Positions 15,260-24,733 of a stretch of DNA of 45,386 bases are shown here, piece after piece. Below the pieces are notes generated by a model. It was given only the letters and a program-made list of their open reading frames with translations, did not search any database and was not told the DNA's origin. The stretch lies in assembly GCA_944384205.1 (NCBI GenBank), contig CALWSL010000022.1:1-45386 (forward strand), written 5' to 3'. The first letter of the stretch is position 1, and every line of letters starts with the position of its first letter. This DNA comes from an uncultured Acetatifactor sp. (lineage in GTDB: Bacteria; Bacillota; Clostridia; Lachnospirales; Lachnospiraceae). The position numbers were made by a program, and so were the translations under genes.

Positions 15260-16078
15260 TTACGTATTATACCTATTTTTGTTGATAGTGTCAAGGCGAA
15301 TAGGCTCTTTTTGTCGCTGTTTCCACAGCTTTTTCATGGAACAATAAGTAATTTGCGGATTGCGGGTCTCAATCCGCCTGCTTTTCCCCTCCAGTGAATC
15401 CATATCCAGCCAGATACTTCCCTTTGCCACATTACAGGCAGACAATTTCTCCTCTCCCGTAAAATCCAGTACATTTACCGAAGCTGTGCTGGAGGGATGA
15501 ATTTTCACCCAGCTTTCGTTCTCCCCCAGCACATGCAGCTCTATCGCCAGTCCATATTCCTGATAAAAGTCCTCCACAAAATTCTGCACCGCCTGGATAT
15601 ATTGTTCCTGCAGCAGATACCAGGTAACACTGCGCAATCTCTCGGCACATCCGCACAATATTTTTCCAAGACAGGGGGCATATCCCAGAATCAGATAACG
15701 GTCACAGGAGGCTTGTTCCATCATCATCCCCACCCACGGGTACACATGATATTCCGCAAACTCCGGGATATCCCAATACTGCTGCCAGATTTCCATGTCC
15801 AGCTTTTCCCGCAGGATCCCTTCATAGGCGCAGTATGTCCAGTTCGGATTGTTTCCCAGAAAACGGAGCGCTGTCTGTATAGACGGAAGCTCCCCAAGAA
15901 GTCTCCTCACGTTTTCCTGTACTTCTCCCTGCTCCTCTTCCCCTTCTTTTTTTCGCAGATTCTGCCACAAAAGCGCCGGTACACCCAGCCGTATCAGACA
16001 ATATTCTTTTTCCTGCCATTTCTCAGTCACAAATCTGACAGGCTCTTTGCTGTGATATAAATAAACAATCGTATCCAT
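15260..16078 (-). CDS. Conserved protein of unknown function between dusB and greA
   Basis: This encodes 272 residues. No known catalytic motif or membrane segment is recognised. It begins MDTIVYLYHS and is rich in Trp, Tyr and Cys (for example PNWTYCAYEGIL and a CGCAE stretch near residue 152). The end is basic. Its place within the dusB-greA-lysS group suggests a Lachnospiraceae-specific gene of the housekeeping operon. No Shine-Dalgarno is seen. A TAA lies three codons before the ATG and a TATAAT box 5 bases before it, so translation may be leaderless. Function is not assigned. Confidence 0.7.
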   Translation of the reverse strand: MDTIVYLYHSKEPVRFVTEKWQEKEYCLIRLGVPALLWQNLRKKEGEEEQGEVQENVRRLLGELPSIQTALRFLGNNPNWTYCAYEGILREKLDMEIWQQYWDIPEFAEYHVYPWVGMMMEQASCDRYLILGYAPCLGKILCGCAERLRSVTWYLLQEQYIQAVQNFVEDFYQEYGLAIELHVLGENESWVKIHPSSTASVNVLDFTGEEKLSACNVAKGSIWLDMDSLEGKSRRIETRNPQITYCSMKKLWKQRQKEPIRLDTINKNRYNT

Positions 16079-16083
16079 GCTGA

Positions 16084-16089
16084 ATTATA
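16084..16089 (-). promoter_or_regulatory. TATAAT box 5 bases before an ATG, possible leaderless start
   Basis: On the - strand TATAAT (16089-16084) is followed by TCAGC and then the ATG at 16078, so a transcript would begin at or next to the A of the start codon. No -35 of normal spacing is clear (TTGTGC lies 21 bases away). Confidence 0.35.
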
Positions 16090-16139
16090 TGCAGTACCCG
16101 ATTCGGTCATGCACAAATAATATCCCTGCATGTCCCACT

Positions 16140-17105
16140 CTATCCAAAAATACGCTCCACTCCCGCCAGAAGCTCCTCCATCGTTTCCATGGAGTTAATC
16201 ATCCGGCGGAACTTTGCCGAATGGGGCATTCCCACAGTATACCATGCCAGATGCTTTCGCATCTCGCGCACGCCGGTGTATTCTCCCTTGTATTCCAGCT
16301 GCAAAGCGGCATGTCGTAAAATAACTTCCTTCTTTTCCTGATTGGTGGGAGGCGGAAGGATAACGCCTCTTTCCAAGTATTCCCTGATCTCCCGGAATAT
16401 CCATGGATTTCCCTGCGCCCCACGTCCTATCATCACACCGTCGCACCCCGTCTGTGCAAGCATCCTGGCTGCCGCCTGTGGTGTGTCCACATCGCCGTTG
16501 CCGATAACGGGAATTTTCACCGCATCTTTTACCTGAGCGATTATATCCCAGTCTGCATGTCCACTGTAATACTGCTCTCTGGTGCGCCCGTGCACTGCCA
16601 CTGCCGCCACGCCGCAGCTTTCCGCAATTTTGGCAATCTCCACTGCGTTGACGCTTTCATCATTGAAGCCTTTTCGGATTTTTACGGTGACAGGCTTCCT
16701 TATGGCTTTGACAAGGCCACTGAGAATTTCCTCCACCAGTCCGGGATTTTTCATCAGGGCAGAGCCTTCCCCATTATTTACTACCTTTGGTACGGGACAT
16801 CCCATATTGATATCCAAAAAAGAGAAAGGTCTATCCTCTATCCTTTTTGCCATCTCGCTGATAATTACCGGGTCGGAGCCGAAAAGCTGCAGTGACACGG
16901 GCATTTCCCGGGGGTGGATTTCCATCAGGCTTTCCGTATTCCGGTTGTTATAATAGATTGCCTTCGCGCTGACCATTTCCATACAAACCAGTCCTGCTCC
17001 CTGTTCCCTGCACAACAAACGAAAAGGCAGGTCTGATACACCTGCCATGGGAGCTAAGATAATATTGTTGTCCAGCGTTACATTCCCAATCGTCAATTTA
17101 CTCAT
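16140..17105 (-). CDS. dusB: tRNA-dihydrouridine synthase, DusB type
   Basis: This encodes 321 residues, a TIM barrel FMN enzyme. It shows LAPMAGVSDLPFR at the start, FLDINMGCPVPKVVNNGEGSALM with the catalytic Cys near residue 102, VHGRTREQYYSG and GNGDVDTPQ, then GVMIGRGAQGNPWIF. It reduces specific uridines in tRNA to dihydrouridine. AAAGGG lies upstream of the ATG. It follows coaX by 24 bases, as in many Firmicutes. Confidence 0.95.
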   Translation of the reverse strand: MSKLTIGNVTLDNNIILAPMAGVSDLPFRLLCREQGAGLVCMEMVSAKAIYYNNRNTESLMEIHPREMPVSLQLFGSDPVIISEMAKRIEDRPFSFLDINMGCPVPKVVNNGEGSALMKNPGLVEEILSGLVKAIRKPVTVKIRKGFNDESVNAVEIAKIAESCGVAAVAVHGRTREQYYSGHADWDIIAQVKDAVKIPVIGNGDVDTPQAAARMLAQTGCDGVMIGRGAQGNPWIFREIREYLERGVILPPPTNQEKKEVILRHAALQLEYKGEYTGVREMRKHLAWYTVGMPHSAKFRRMINSMETMEELLAGVERIFG

Positions 17106-17129
17106 TCTAAAATACCCTTTTCCCGTTTC

Positions 17130-17909
17130 TTACTTCGCAACGCTGCGGTTCTTTTCATAAATAATACGCAGACCTTCCAACGTAAGGGAACTGTCGTATA
17201 TGTCAATGGTGTCCGTCTCGTCTGCAATAATTCTGCCCAAACCGCCGGTTGCCACTACCTTCAGATTCTCAATGCCGCTTTCTTCTTTTACTTTCCTGAT
17301 AATATATTCGGTCTGTCCAATCTGACCGTATATCAAACCCGCCTGCATACTGCTGATGGTCTCCTGTGCCAGAATGGATTTCGGTTTCCTGATTTCAATG
17401 TTGGGAAGCTTCGCAGTCTGTTTCCACAGCGCCTCAGAGCTGATACGGATACCGGGCGCCGTTATGCCCGCCGCAAATTCCCCGTTTTCCAATACTAAAT
17501 CATATGTTGTTGCAGTTCCGAAATCCAGCACCAGAACCGGTCCGCCGTATTTCTCATATGCCGCGACCGCATCCACAATACGGTCTGCTCCGATTGCTCT
17601 GGGGTTTTCCGTCACAATCTTAATGCCTGTTTTCACACCGGGACCCACAATCAAAGGCTGGGTATCCAGATAGCGGACGATTGCTCCCGTCAGCGAGTGC
17701 ATTACATCGGGAACCACGCTGGCGATAATGCAGCCCTCTATCTGTTCCGCCTCAATGCCCTTATTCTTCAAAAGCTGTATCAGCATGACGCCGTACTCAT
17801 CTGAGGTTCTGGGCGTCTTCGTCATCATACGGAAGGTTGCTTCCAGTTCTTCCCCGGAAAATACACCCATGGTCATATTCGTGTTTCCCACATCAATTAC
17901 CAAAATCAT
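17130..17909 (-). CDS. coaX: Type III pantothenate kinase
   Basis: This encodes 259 residues, the family length. The ASKHA-type start [12 protein letters not shown] is followed by the [17 protein letters not shown] and [10 protein letters not shown] stretches, and [12 protein letters not shown]. It catalyses the first step of coenzyme A synthesis in the cytoplasm, is not feedback inhibited by CoA in characterised members, and needs a monovalent cation. GGAGAG precedes the ATG. Confidence 0.96.
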   Translation of the reverse strand: MILVIDVGNTNMTMGVFSGEELEATFRMMTKTPRTSDEYGVMLIQLLKNKGIEAEQIEGCIIASVVPDVMHSLTGAIVRYLDTQPLIVGPGVKTGIKIVTENPRAIGADRIVDAVAAYEKYGGPVLVLDFGTATTYDLVLENGEFAAGITAPGIRISSEALWKQTAKLPNIEIRKPKSILAQETISSMQAGLIYGQIGQTEYIIRKVKEESGIENLKVVATGGLGRIIADETDTIDIYDSSLTLEGLRIIYEKNRSVAK

Positions 17910-17925
17910 AACTTTCTCTCCATTC

Positions 17926-18279
17926 TTATTCCTCCTCCGACAGCAGCACCGAAGGGTCTTCCTTCAGAATAAACACACGGTAATACAGGGTCAGGGACTC
18001 CAAAAGCTCCTGTCTGTTGCGCCGTATCTCGGAAATCAACAGTCCGCTTGATATCTCGTCATAGTAGATATCGTCCTCCTCCGCATCGGTTTCCATGGAA
18101 AGACTTCCGTCCTCCTCGAATACGAGCGTAAAAATACCTCCCACCTCCTCCGTAAACAGCACACAGATAATGTGCAGTTCATCTTTGATGGAATCGGGAA
18201 TTTTATCAAACTTCTCATTGAAATAATATTTCTTTTCATAAGCGTTGGCACCGCAAAGTACCACCCTTTTTTCGTCCAT
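17926..18279 (-). CDS. DUF6145 family protein
   Basis: This encodes 117 acidic residues beginning [21 protein letters not shown] recognise the DUF6145 pattern, including [18 protein letters not shown] and a [12 protein letters not shown] stretch. It is a small cytoplasmic protein of unknown role found mostly in Lachnospiraceae and relatives. It lies between birA and coaX in the housekeeping run, 16 bases before coaX. Confidence 0.75.
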   Translation of the reverse strand: MDEKRVVLCGANAYEKKYYFNEKFDKIPDSIKDELHIICVLFTEEVGGIFTLVFEEDGSLSMETDAEEDDIYYDEISSGLLISEIRRNRQELLESLTLYYRVFILKEDPSVLLSEEE

Positions 18280-18333
18280 ATCTGTCTCCCTTTCCGGAAA
18301 CTGTTTTTCGTTCTTTTTCGTTCCGGGAACTCA

Positions 18334-19113
18334 CTACACATATCCATAGATGCCGCGGACGGACACCTCTCCTGCGTACACTTGCGTCTTACTGCCATCA
18401 GGCAGTTCCACGCAAAGTTCTCCGGTATCGGTAATGCCTGTGGCTATCCCCCGGTATTCTCCCTTGGGGTCTGACACGCATACCTCCCGGTCCCGGTTGA
18501 CAAGCATGGCATCATAAGCCTCCCTAAGTTCTGCCAGACTTTGCCGCTTTTCAAATAAAACATAATATTCCTGAAAAGCTTCCATGATATCTGCAAGCAG
18601 TTTTTCCCTCGAAAGCCTTTGTCCGCACTCTGCCTCCAGACTGGTGGCTTTGCCCGCAAGCTCCGGGGCAAATTCCTGCCGTTTTACATTGACGCCCACA
18701 CCGATAATCACATAGTCAATGCGCTCCCGTTTCACACTCATTTCCGTGAGAATCCCGCAGACCTTCCTGCCGTTTACCACAATATCGTTAGGCCATTTAA
18801 TTTGAGGTTCGGGGCAGTCGGGAATCCCGCTGCACGCCTTTTTCATTCCTTTTGCCGCAGCCAGAGCCATCACAAGGGTGAGCATGGATGCCTTATCCGG
18901 CGCAAATTCCGGTCTTAACAGCAGCGTAAAGTAAATATTCTTTCCCGCCGGGCTCTCCCACTCCCTTCCGCGCCTGCCCCTTCCGGCAGTCTGCATATCT
19001 GCCACAATCAGGGTTCCGTCCGGCGCGCCACTCGCCGCATCCCGCTTTGCCTGCGCGTTGGTGGAATCAATGCTGTCATATGTATTTTTTCTCAGTTCCA
19101 TTTTGCCATTCAT
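18334..19113 (-). CDS. birA: Biotin-[acetyl-CoA-carboxylase] ligase, monofunctional
   Basis: This encodes 259 residues. The catalytic domain is complete: STNAQAKRDA, then the biotinyl-AMP loop region GRGRRGREW, KWPNDIVVNGRKVCGIL and IGVGVNVKR. The C-terminal SH3-like part (about 205-259) is present. There is no N-terminal HTH domain, so it is the group that ligates biotin without acting as repressor. It begins one base after the argF stop and has a weak ribosome site, suggesting coupling to argF. Confidence 0.94.
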   Translation of the reverse strand: MNGKMELRKNTYDSIDSTNAQAKRDAASGAPDGTLIVADMQTAGRGRRGREWESPAGKNIYFTLLLRPEFAPDKASMLTLVMALAAAKGMKKACSGIPDCPEPQIKWPNDIVVNGRKVCGILTEMSVKRERIDYVIIGVGVNVKRQEFAPELAGKATSLEAECGQRLSREKLLADIMEAFQEYYVLFEKRQSLAELREAYDAMLVNRDREVCVSDPKGEYRGIATGITDTGELCVELPDGSKTQVYAGEVSVRGIYGYV

Positions 19114-19114
19114 C

Positions 19115-20098
19115 TTATACTGTTGCCGCCATCACTGCCTTGATGGTGTGCATACGGTTTTCCGCTTCCTCAAATACCAGCGACTGCGGAGATTCAAATA
19201 CTTCATTCGTCACTTCCATCTCGGTAATGCCGAAGCGTTCGCCCATCTCCTTGCCAATCCCGGTATTCAAATCGTGGAATGCAGGCAGACAGTGCATAAA
19301 GACAGCCTTTTCTCCCGCATTGTCCATAACCCCTTTATTTACCTGATAAGGGGACAGCTCCCGAATACGTTCGGACCAAACCTCGTCGGGCTCGCCCATG
19401 GATACCCAGACATCCGTGTAAATAACGTCCACATCCCCTGTTCCCGCCTTTACATCCTCGGTCAGCGTAATGCTGCCCCCGGTCTGTGCTGCGATTGCCT
19501 TACACTCCGCCACAAGCTCCTGCGCCGGAAAATATTTTGCGGTGGTACATGCCGTAAAGTGCATTCCCATCTTTGCACATGCCACCATCAGAGAATTTCC
19601 CATGTTATAGCGGGCATCACCCATATAGGTCAGCTTAATTCCCGACAGGCGCCCAAAATGCTCCCTGATCGTCAGCAAATCCGCAAGCATCTGCGTGGGA
19701 TGGAATTCGTTGGTCAGTCCGTTCCATACGGGAACCTTGGAATATCTTGCCAGCTCCTCCACGATTTCCTGCTCAAAGCCGCGATACTCAATTCCTTCAT
19801 ACATTCCTGCCAGAACACGGGCGGTATCCGCAATGCTTTCCTTTTTGCCAATCTGGGAACCGCTTGGGTCAAGATAGGTAGTTCCCATTCCCAAATCGTG
19901 GGCTGCCACCTCGAAGGCACATCTGGTACGGGTACTGGTTTTTTCAAAAATCAACGCTACATTTTTGCCTCTGTGGGTATCAACCGGAATTCCCTTTTTC
20001 TTCTTATCCTTCAAATCCGCCGCCAAATCCAGCAGATAGGTAATCTCCTCTGTTGTAAAATCCAGTAATTTCAGAAAATCGCGTCCCTTTAAATCCAT
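19115..20098 (-). CDS. argF: Ornithine carbamoyltransferase
   Basis: This encodes 327 residues. The carbamoyl phosphate motif is [12 protein letters not shown], and the ornithine-binding motif HCLPAFHD and DVWVSMGE are both present. It makes citrulline in arginine synthesis or works in reverse in arginine breakdown. No arc-type neighbours are visible, so biosynthesis is favoured. GGAGG lies 7 bases before ATG 20098. An upstream ATG at 20146 would overlap the promoter. A near-consensus promoter precedes it. Confidence 0.95.
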   Translation of the reverse strand: MDLKGRDFLKLLDFTTEEITYLLDLAADLKDKKKKGIPVDTHRGKNVALIFEKTSTRTRCAFEVAAHDLGMGTTYLDPSGSQIGKKESIADTARVLAGMYEGIEYRGFEQEIVEELARYSKVPVWNGLTNEFHPTQMLADLLTIREHFGRLSGIKLTYMGDARYNMGNSLMVACAKMGMHFTACTTAKYFPAQELVAECKAIAAQTGGSITLTEDVKAGTGDVDVIYTDVWVSMGEPDEVWSERIRELSPYQVNKGVMDNAGEKAVFMHCLPAFHDLNTGIGKEMGERFGITEMEVTNEVFESPQSLVFEEAENRMHTIKAVMAATV

Positions 20099-20134
20099 TT
20101 TTGTGCCTCCATTCAGTAAATTTAAGATGATACT

Positions 20135-20163
20135 ACTATACTTCATAATTTCAGCGTTTTCAA
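20135..20163 (-). promoter_or_regulatory. Promoter upstream of argF
   Basis: On the - strand TTGAAA (20158-20163) and TATAGT (20135-20140) are 17 bases apart, ending about 37 bases before the argF start. It lies just after the ligase gene stop, and no terminator hairpin separates the two units. Confidence 0.75.
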
Positions 20164-20170
20164 CCCCATA

Positions 20171-21709
20171 TTAGAATCGCTTAATCTTTTTGGTAGTATT
20201 TTTCTCAAACTCCACTTCACGGATTTTCAATTTAAAAATTCTCTTATACAAAGGTGCATTCTTGTTATATTCATCAATTATTTTCTGAAGCTCTCCCTGC
20301 ATATCCTTTATTTTCTTCTTCCCTGCGTATTCGTAATCCGGGAAAATTTCGGCTTCTATCACACCGTCGCTGTCACGCACCAGGACCTCCTGCACAAGAC
20401 GGTTCCCGCCCAGCTTATTCTCAATCTCCTCCGGCGATATATTTTCTCCGTTAGGCGTAATAATCAGATTCTTCTTTCTGCCTGTCAGGAACACAAAGCC
20501 GTCCTCGTCCACATATCCCAAGTCCCCTGTTTTGAGCCATCCGTCTTCCAAAGTGTCCGCGGTTTCCTGCGGCATATGATAATAACCCTGCATGACGCTT
20601 GAACCTCGCACCCACAGTTCCTCATCAACCGTCTTCGCCTCACAGTTCGGCATCAGCTTTCCCACGGAGCCTTCTTTATTTTCCCAGCTTAAATTGGTGC
20701 TGATGACAGGGGAACACTCTGTCATCCCATAGCCCTGCAGAATCGTAATTCCATACTTTTTAAAGGTCTGTATATAGGCAGGGTTTAAATACGCGCCGCC
20801 GCTGCATATAGTGTGGAACTGTTTTCCGAAAACCTTTGCCTTTACCAGCGCCGCCGGCATCCATGCCGCTTCCTCCAGCTTCCTGGCAAGGGTTTCTATC
20901 ATCAGAGGTACCATTAATATCATGTTTGGTTCAAACAGTTTCATATTCTTTGCCACACGAATCAGGGAATCGTTGATACAGATAACGCTTCCCAAAGAAA
21001 GTGCCTTTAATATATCCATACTCAGGCAATAAGCGTGATGAATGGGCAATACGGACAGAATTACCGTCCCCTCCTGAATTTTCATGTCAAGACAGGTTGC
21101 GTTTTCCGCCAGATTGCGGTGGGATAACATTACCCCCTTGCTCTTTCCGGTGGTACCGGAGGTAAACATAATGGTCGCTAATTCTTCCGGAAGCGGCGTA
21201 TAAGCAAATCCCGGCTCTTGCTCTCCCACCAGTTTCCGGAAAGACAAAGCTCCTTCCGGCGTACTGTCGTCGTTCATGGCAATCACATGCTTTAATCCGG
21301 GACACAGCTTTCTTGCTTTCTCCGCTGTCTGTACCATGCTCACGTCAAAAATAAGAGTAGTTACCTCCGCACGATTCAGCAATTCACATAACTCCTGTGC
21401 GGGAAGCTGTGCATCCAGCGGAACCGCCACGCCTCCTCCATTTACAACTCCCATATAAGCCACAATCCATTCATACGAGGTCGTCCCCAAAATCGCAATA
21501 TGACTTTTGCTCTCACCCAGAGATTCCAACGCCGCCGAAAAGCGCTCGGAATCCTCTTTTAATTCCGTGTAGGTCTTGCTTGCAACAGATACCGATTTCT
21601 TACCCTCAGCGTCCTTTTGCTTTACCTTATACCGGAACGCATCCCATGACCCATGAGCCGCCTCTGACTTTACCAACAATTCACGGATGGTACTGCTTAC
21701 ACTGTTCAT
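20171..21709 (-). CDS. AMP-dependent acyl ligase (acyl-CoA/acyl-ACP synthetase family)
   Basis: This encodes 512 residues of the ANL superfamily. The ATP loop is FTSGTTGKSKGVMLSH (about 178-193). YGMTECSP, GWLKTGDLGYVDEDGF and the Lys-rich hinge GRKKNLI follow in order. It activates a carboxylate as adenylate and passes it to a thiol, here most likely the carrier protein encoded just upstream. ATG 21709 has AGGAGGG 6-7 bases upstream. An in-frame ATG at 21751 overlaps the carrier gene. It closes a five-gene operon. The acyl substrate is unknown. Confidence 0.88.
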   Translation of the reverse strand: MNSVSSTIRELLVKSEAAHGSWDAFRYKVKQKDAEGKKSVSVASKTYTELKEDSERFSAALESLGESKSHIAILGTTSYEWIVAYMGVVNGGGVAVPLDAQLPAQELCELLNRAEVTTLIFDVSMVQTAEKARKLCPGLKHVIAMNDDSTPEGALSFRKLVGEQEPGFAYTPLPEELATIMFTSGTTGKSKGVMLSHRNLAENATCLDMKIQEGTVILSVLPIHHAYCLSMDILKALSLGSVICINDSLIRVAKNMKLFEPNMILMVPLMIETLARKLEEAAWMPAALVKAKVFGKQFHTICSGGAYLNPAYIQTFKKYGITILQGYGMTECSPVISTNLSWENKEGSVGKLMPNCEAKTVDEELWVRGSSVMQGYYHMPQETADTLEDGWLKTGDLGYVDEDGFVFLTGRKKNLIITPNGENISPEEIENKLGGNRLVQEVLVRDSDGVIEAEIFPDYEYAGKKKIKDMQGELQKIIDEYNKNAPLYKRIFKLKIREVEFEKNTTKKIKRF

Positions 21710-21725
21710 GCCGCTTCCCTCCTGC

Positions 21726-21950
21726 TTACGAAATTTTTTCCAGATAGTCAACCGCTTCCTGTACCGTGCGGATGTCCGCCGCCTCTTCCTGCACGATTTC
21801 TATATCAAGCTCATCCTCGATTTCGCCCAGCATACTCATAAAGTCAAATGAGGTAAATCCCAAATCCTCCATAAAGCGGGATTCCGGCTTGATATCCTCC
21901 CTGTCCACTTCCACATAATTCACAATGATATCCGCTAATTTGTCAAACAT
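21726..21950 (-). CDS. Discrete acyl/peptidyl carrier protein
   Basis: This encodes 74 acidic residues with the phosphopantetheine motif DLGFTSFDFMSML, whose Ser is near residue 34. The flanking helices match carrier proteins. The variant Phe-Asp-Phe after the Ser is unlike the DSL of housekeeping AcpP, so it is probably dedicated to this cluster. It sits between the condensation-type gene and the ligase gene, which should load it. Confidence 0.9.
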   Translation of the reverse strand: MFDKLADIIVNYVEVDREDIKPESRFMEDLGFTSFDFMSMLGEIEDELDIEIVQEEAADIRTVQEAVDYLEKIS

Positions 21951-21981
21951 AATTCTCCTCTTTTCCGCGCTGCATTCACGC

Positions 21982-23379
21982 CTATACCAGTTTGATAATT
22001 TCTCCGATTTTCAGGTAGGGATTTTCAATTCCCTTAAACATAATCCTGCACATATAATAATAAAAATACTCCAATGTTTCCTTTGTGACTGCTTCTACCT
22101 GATGTTCAAAATTAAAGTCAAGCCCATTGTCATCAGGCCTGTGCATCACCGTCAAATACATTGCCTGTGTAGTCGCTCCGTTCGGATACCACTTGGTCTT
22201 ATATTTAATGTCCCCCAGCTTACTTAATCCGTTCTCCTTCAATGTCAGCGGCTGATAGGTCAGCGACATGGGTTCGTAGGATCTGCCCGGCTCTATCGGA
22301 TACAGCTTTGCCCTGTACGCAAAATATTCTACCGGATTAAAATTAGTATGCCGGAAAGTCTCGTTCTGTGCATCACGAATCATATGGATTCCCTCAAGGA
22401 AAGTGGTGTCCTCAGAAATAATGGTCCGAAACGGGAAGGAGTGAATTCTTGTTCCGCCGGATTTTTTCTCCGACAGCGTTGCTCTTCTCGCATAAGCCAC
22501 ATTGATGGATACGTCATCATTTCCGTTCATTTTCTGAAGGTAGGTACGAATTCCCATAATCAGCAGACATTGAAGGGAAATATGCTGCTGTTCACAAAAT
22601 GCCATCAGACTGGCAGTGGGTTCTTCCTCCAAATGAAAAATATCCAGCGCCGATTCCACATTGGAGGAAATAAACTGTGCCGCTCTTGCCTTCGGATTTT
22701 TCTTTCTCTCCTCCAAAAGTGCGCCGGGACCGTCAATGCCGTTATAAACAGGCTCTGAAACCGCAATTAACTTATGGAAATATTCCCTGTCCCGCTCCTG
22801 CGCCTTGCTTCCGGCTTCATATGCCAGGTCTTTTTCAAGCTGCTCGATGTAAGAGCGCATCTCTTTTGGATACTCCACCCCCTCATACATGGCACTGCAG
22901 TAAAGCTCGATGATATCCTTCATAAAGCAGATAAGCGACTGGGCATCCAGCGTCAGATGATCTCCCAGAAGATAAACTCCCTGATTTCCATCAGGCGTTT
23001 TAATGATGACCAGTCTGTTCATCGGCGAGTCTTCTCTCTCAAAGGGAACTTCCGTCCACGCTTTCATTACCGCTTCCGCTTCTTCCATGGTTTTCCCTGA
23101 AAAATCAACATATTCAATCTCCCGCTCCTCTTTTTCCACCACGTACTGATACCACTGCTTTTCCTTCTTATCGTAGGCAAAACGCAAACGCATCCCCTCG
23201 CATCGCTCATATGCTTTATAAATTGACTGTCTCAACACATCAATATCCAGTTCGTACTCTATCGTGAGACTGGTTCCCACGTTCACAACCGCCTTATTCG
23301 GGCAGCGGTCCAAATAGAAAAAATGGAATTTCTGCGCAACGGTCAACGGATATGTCTTATAACCTTTTCTGCTTTTCAA
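21982..23379 (-). CDS. Condensation-domain/acyltransferase-like protein
   Basis: This encodes 465 residues from a TTG start with AGGAGG 6 bases upstream. It begins YPLTVAQKFHFFYLD, like condensation domains, and GDHLTLDAQS near residues 139-148 keeps the second His and the Asp of HHxxxDG while the first His is Asp. The size and fold layout match stand-alone condensation or alcohol-acyltransferase (PapA-like) proteins. It would join a carrier-bound acyl group to an amine or alcohol. The substrate is unknown. No adenylation modules are attached. Confidence 0.75.
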   Translation of the reverse strand: MKSRKGYKTYPLTVAQKFHFFYLDRCPNKAVVNVGTSLTIEYELDIDVLRQSIYKAYERCEGMRLRFAYDKKEKQWYQYVVEKEEREIEYVDFSGKTMEEAEAVMKAWTEVPFEREDSPMNRLVIIKTPDGNQGVYLLGDHLTLDAQSLICFMKDIIELYCSAMYEGVEYPKEMRSYIEQLEKDLAYEAGSKAQERDREYFHKLIAVSEPVYNGIDGPGALLEERKKNPKARAAQFISSNVESALDIFHLEEEPTASLMAFCEQQHISLQCLLIMGIRTYLQKMNGNDDVSINVAYARRATLSEKKSGGTRIHSFPFRTIISEDTTFLEGIHMIRDAQNETFRHTNFNPVEYFAYRAKLYPIEPGRSYEPMSLTYQPLTLKENGLSKLGDIKYKTKWYPNGATTQAMYLTVMHRPDDNGLDFNFEHQVEAVTKETLEYFYYYMCRIMFKGIENPYLKIGEIIKLV

Positions 23380-23392
23380 GTGAATCCTCCTT

Positions 23393-24340
23393 TTACAAAT
23401 CCTCTATAAACTCATCCAGCGCTTTTTCATAGGCTTTCGTGTCTTTAAAATAACTTTCCCCGTGCGCCGCTCCCTCCACAATCAATAATTTTTTAGGGGA
23501 TGCACAGCAGTCGTATATTTCATGACACATTCTGGTCGGGACAAAGGTATCTTTGGAACCATGAATAAATAAAATCGGAACCTTGGCTTTCGCCACTTCC
23601 CTTTTTGCATTACATTCGTCCATGCCATATCCCGCCAGCTTCCTGTTCAGGATTTCCGCTCCCTGCATTACGGGAAAGGGCGGAAGGTGATACATGGTCT
23701 TTAGCACATGGGTAAACACCTCTTTCGGAGAGGTAAAGCTGCAATCGGATATAATTCCCTTCACCTGCGGCGGCAGCTTTAGTCCGCTTGCCATCAGCAC
23801 GGTAGAACCGCCCATGGAGATTCCATGAAGAAGGATTTCCACATCCTCCCCGCATCTTTGAACGACCCAGTCAATCCATCCCAGCGCGTCTTTCCTGTCG
23901 AGACAGCCAAAGCCGACATACTTCCCTTCACTCTCTCCGTGAGCTCTCGCGTCAGGATGCAGCATGGCATATCCATGCCGGAAATAGTAATCCGTCAATC
24001 CCGTAAAATCAGCCAGGCTCTTGCTGGTATATCCATGAAAACAGATTACTGCCCGTTTCCTATCCCCATTTTCCCGGATTGGCGGAAAAAAAGCAGCGTG
24101 AAGCTTCAGACCGTCAAAAGCGGTCAGGTATACATCTTCATGGGGCTGCGCCAGCAAAAAAGCTTTTCTCTCTTCCAGAATGCCTGCATACTGCGACCAG
24201 TCCGTACCTGCCATCTTCATGGTACGCTCCATTTTCGCCCTTTGTCTTTTCATGGTTCTTCCGTAAAAATACAGGGTCTCCGCCGCTCCTGCTGCTATCA
24301 GCCCTCCTGCACATGTAATTCCGATTCCTAAAATTCCCAT
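23393..24340 (-). CDS. Alpha/beta hydrolase with N-terminal membrane segment
   Basis: This encodes 315 residues. A hydrophobic N-terminus (about 4-22) is followed by a serine hydrolase core: CFHGYTS oxyanion strand, PDARAHGESEGK, and GISMGGS with Ser175. GSKDTFVP and GAAHGES supply the likely Asp and His. It resembles the YqkD/BAAT-like hydrolases common in Firmicutes. Within the acyl cluster it may act as a thioesterase or release enzyme. It is equally possible that it is a general esterase. GGAGG precedes the ATG closely. Confidence 0.8.
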   Translation of the reverse strand: MGILGIGITCAGGLIAAGAAETLYFYGRTMKRQRAKMERTMKMAGTDWSQYAGILEERKAFLLAQPHEDVYLTAFDGLKLHAAFFPPIRENGDRKRAVICFHGYTSKSLADFTGLTDYYFRHGYAMLHPDARAHGESEGKYVGFGCLDRKDALGWIDWVVQRCGEDVEILLHGISMGGSTVLMASGLKLPPQVKGIISDCSFTSPKEVFTHVLKTMYHLPPFPVMQGAEILNRKLAGYGMDECNAKREVAKAKVPILFIHGSKDTFVPTRMCHEIYDCCASPKKLLIVEGAAHGESYFKDTKAYEKALDEFIEDL

Positions 24341-24353
24341 GCTTCCTCCGTTC

Positions 24354-24713
24354 CTACCGCTTTTTTTTATTTTTAAGCTGCTTTTGTTTTAATTCTATAA
24401 TTTCCTTTAATTTGAGAGCTTTCCCGATATCTCCTTCCACCTTTAATTTCTGTGTTGTAAATGCCCATACCGGATCCATTTTACCGTCGGCTATTTTCAT
24501 AAGGGTATCGGGATTACAAGTAAATATGGCGTCTCTGTCATAATACTCATACGGCTCAACAAACAACTGACCGTCTTTTACCTCCACATAAAAAATACCG
24601 CCTGCCTCTTCGTCCTCAATCGAAAACTGAAACGCAAAATGCTCCTGAATATCGCTTACATCCGTTCCCATAAACCTGTTTTTTATTTCATAAAAAAAAT
24701 CCGCGTATGTCAT
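24354..24713 (-). CDS. SCP2 sterol-binding-like domain protein
   Basis: This encodes 119 residues. The layout VEVKDGQLFVEPYEYYDRDAIFTC followed by DTLMKIADGKMDPVWAFTTQKLKVEGDIG is the SCP2 fold, whose pocket binds lipids or acyl chains. The tail is Lys-rich. GGAGGT lies upstream of the ATG. As first gene of the five-gene cluster directly behind the TetR operator, it may carry the lipid substrate or product. Its binding partner is not known. Confidence 0.85.
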   Translation of the reverse strand: MTYADFFYEIKNRFMGTDVSDIQEHFAFQFSIEDEEAGGIFYVEVKDGQLFVEPYEYYDRDAIFTCNPDTLMKIADGKMDPVWAFTTQKLKVEGDIGKALKLKEIIELKQKQLKNKKKR

Positions 24714-24733
24714 TTTCTCTCAAACCTCCATTC

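Noticed and set aside
15497-16060. 187-residue frame on the + strand
   Set aside because: It lies wholly antisense to the 272-residue unknown gene, which fits the operon strand. The frame is rich in Phe, His and Pro from reversed codons.
19058-20068. 336-residue + strand frame
   Set aside because: Antisense shadow of argF, which has all its catalytic motifs.
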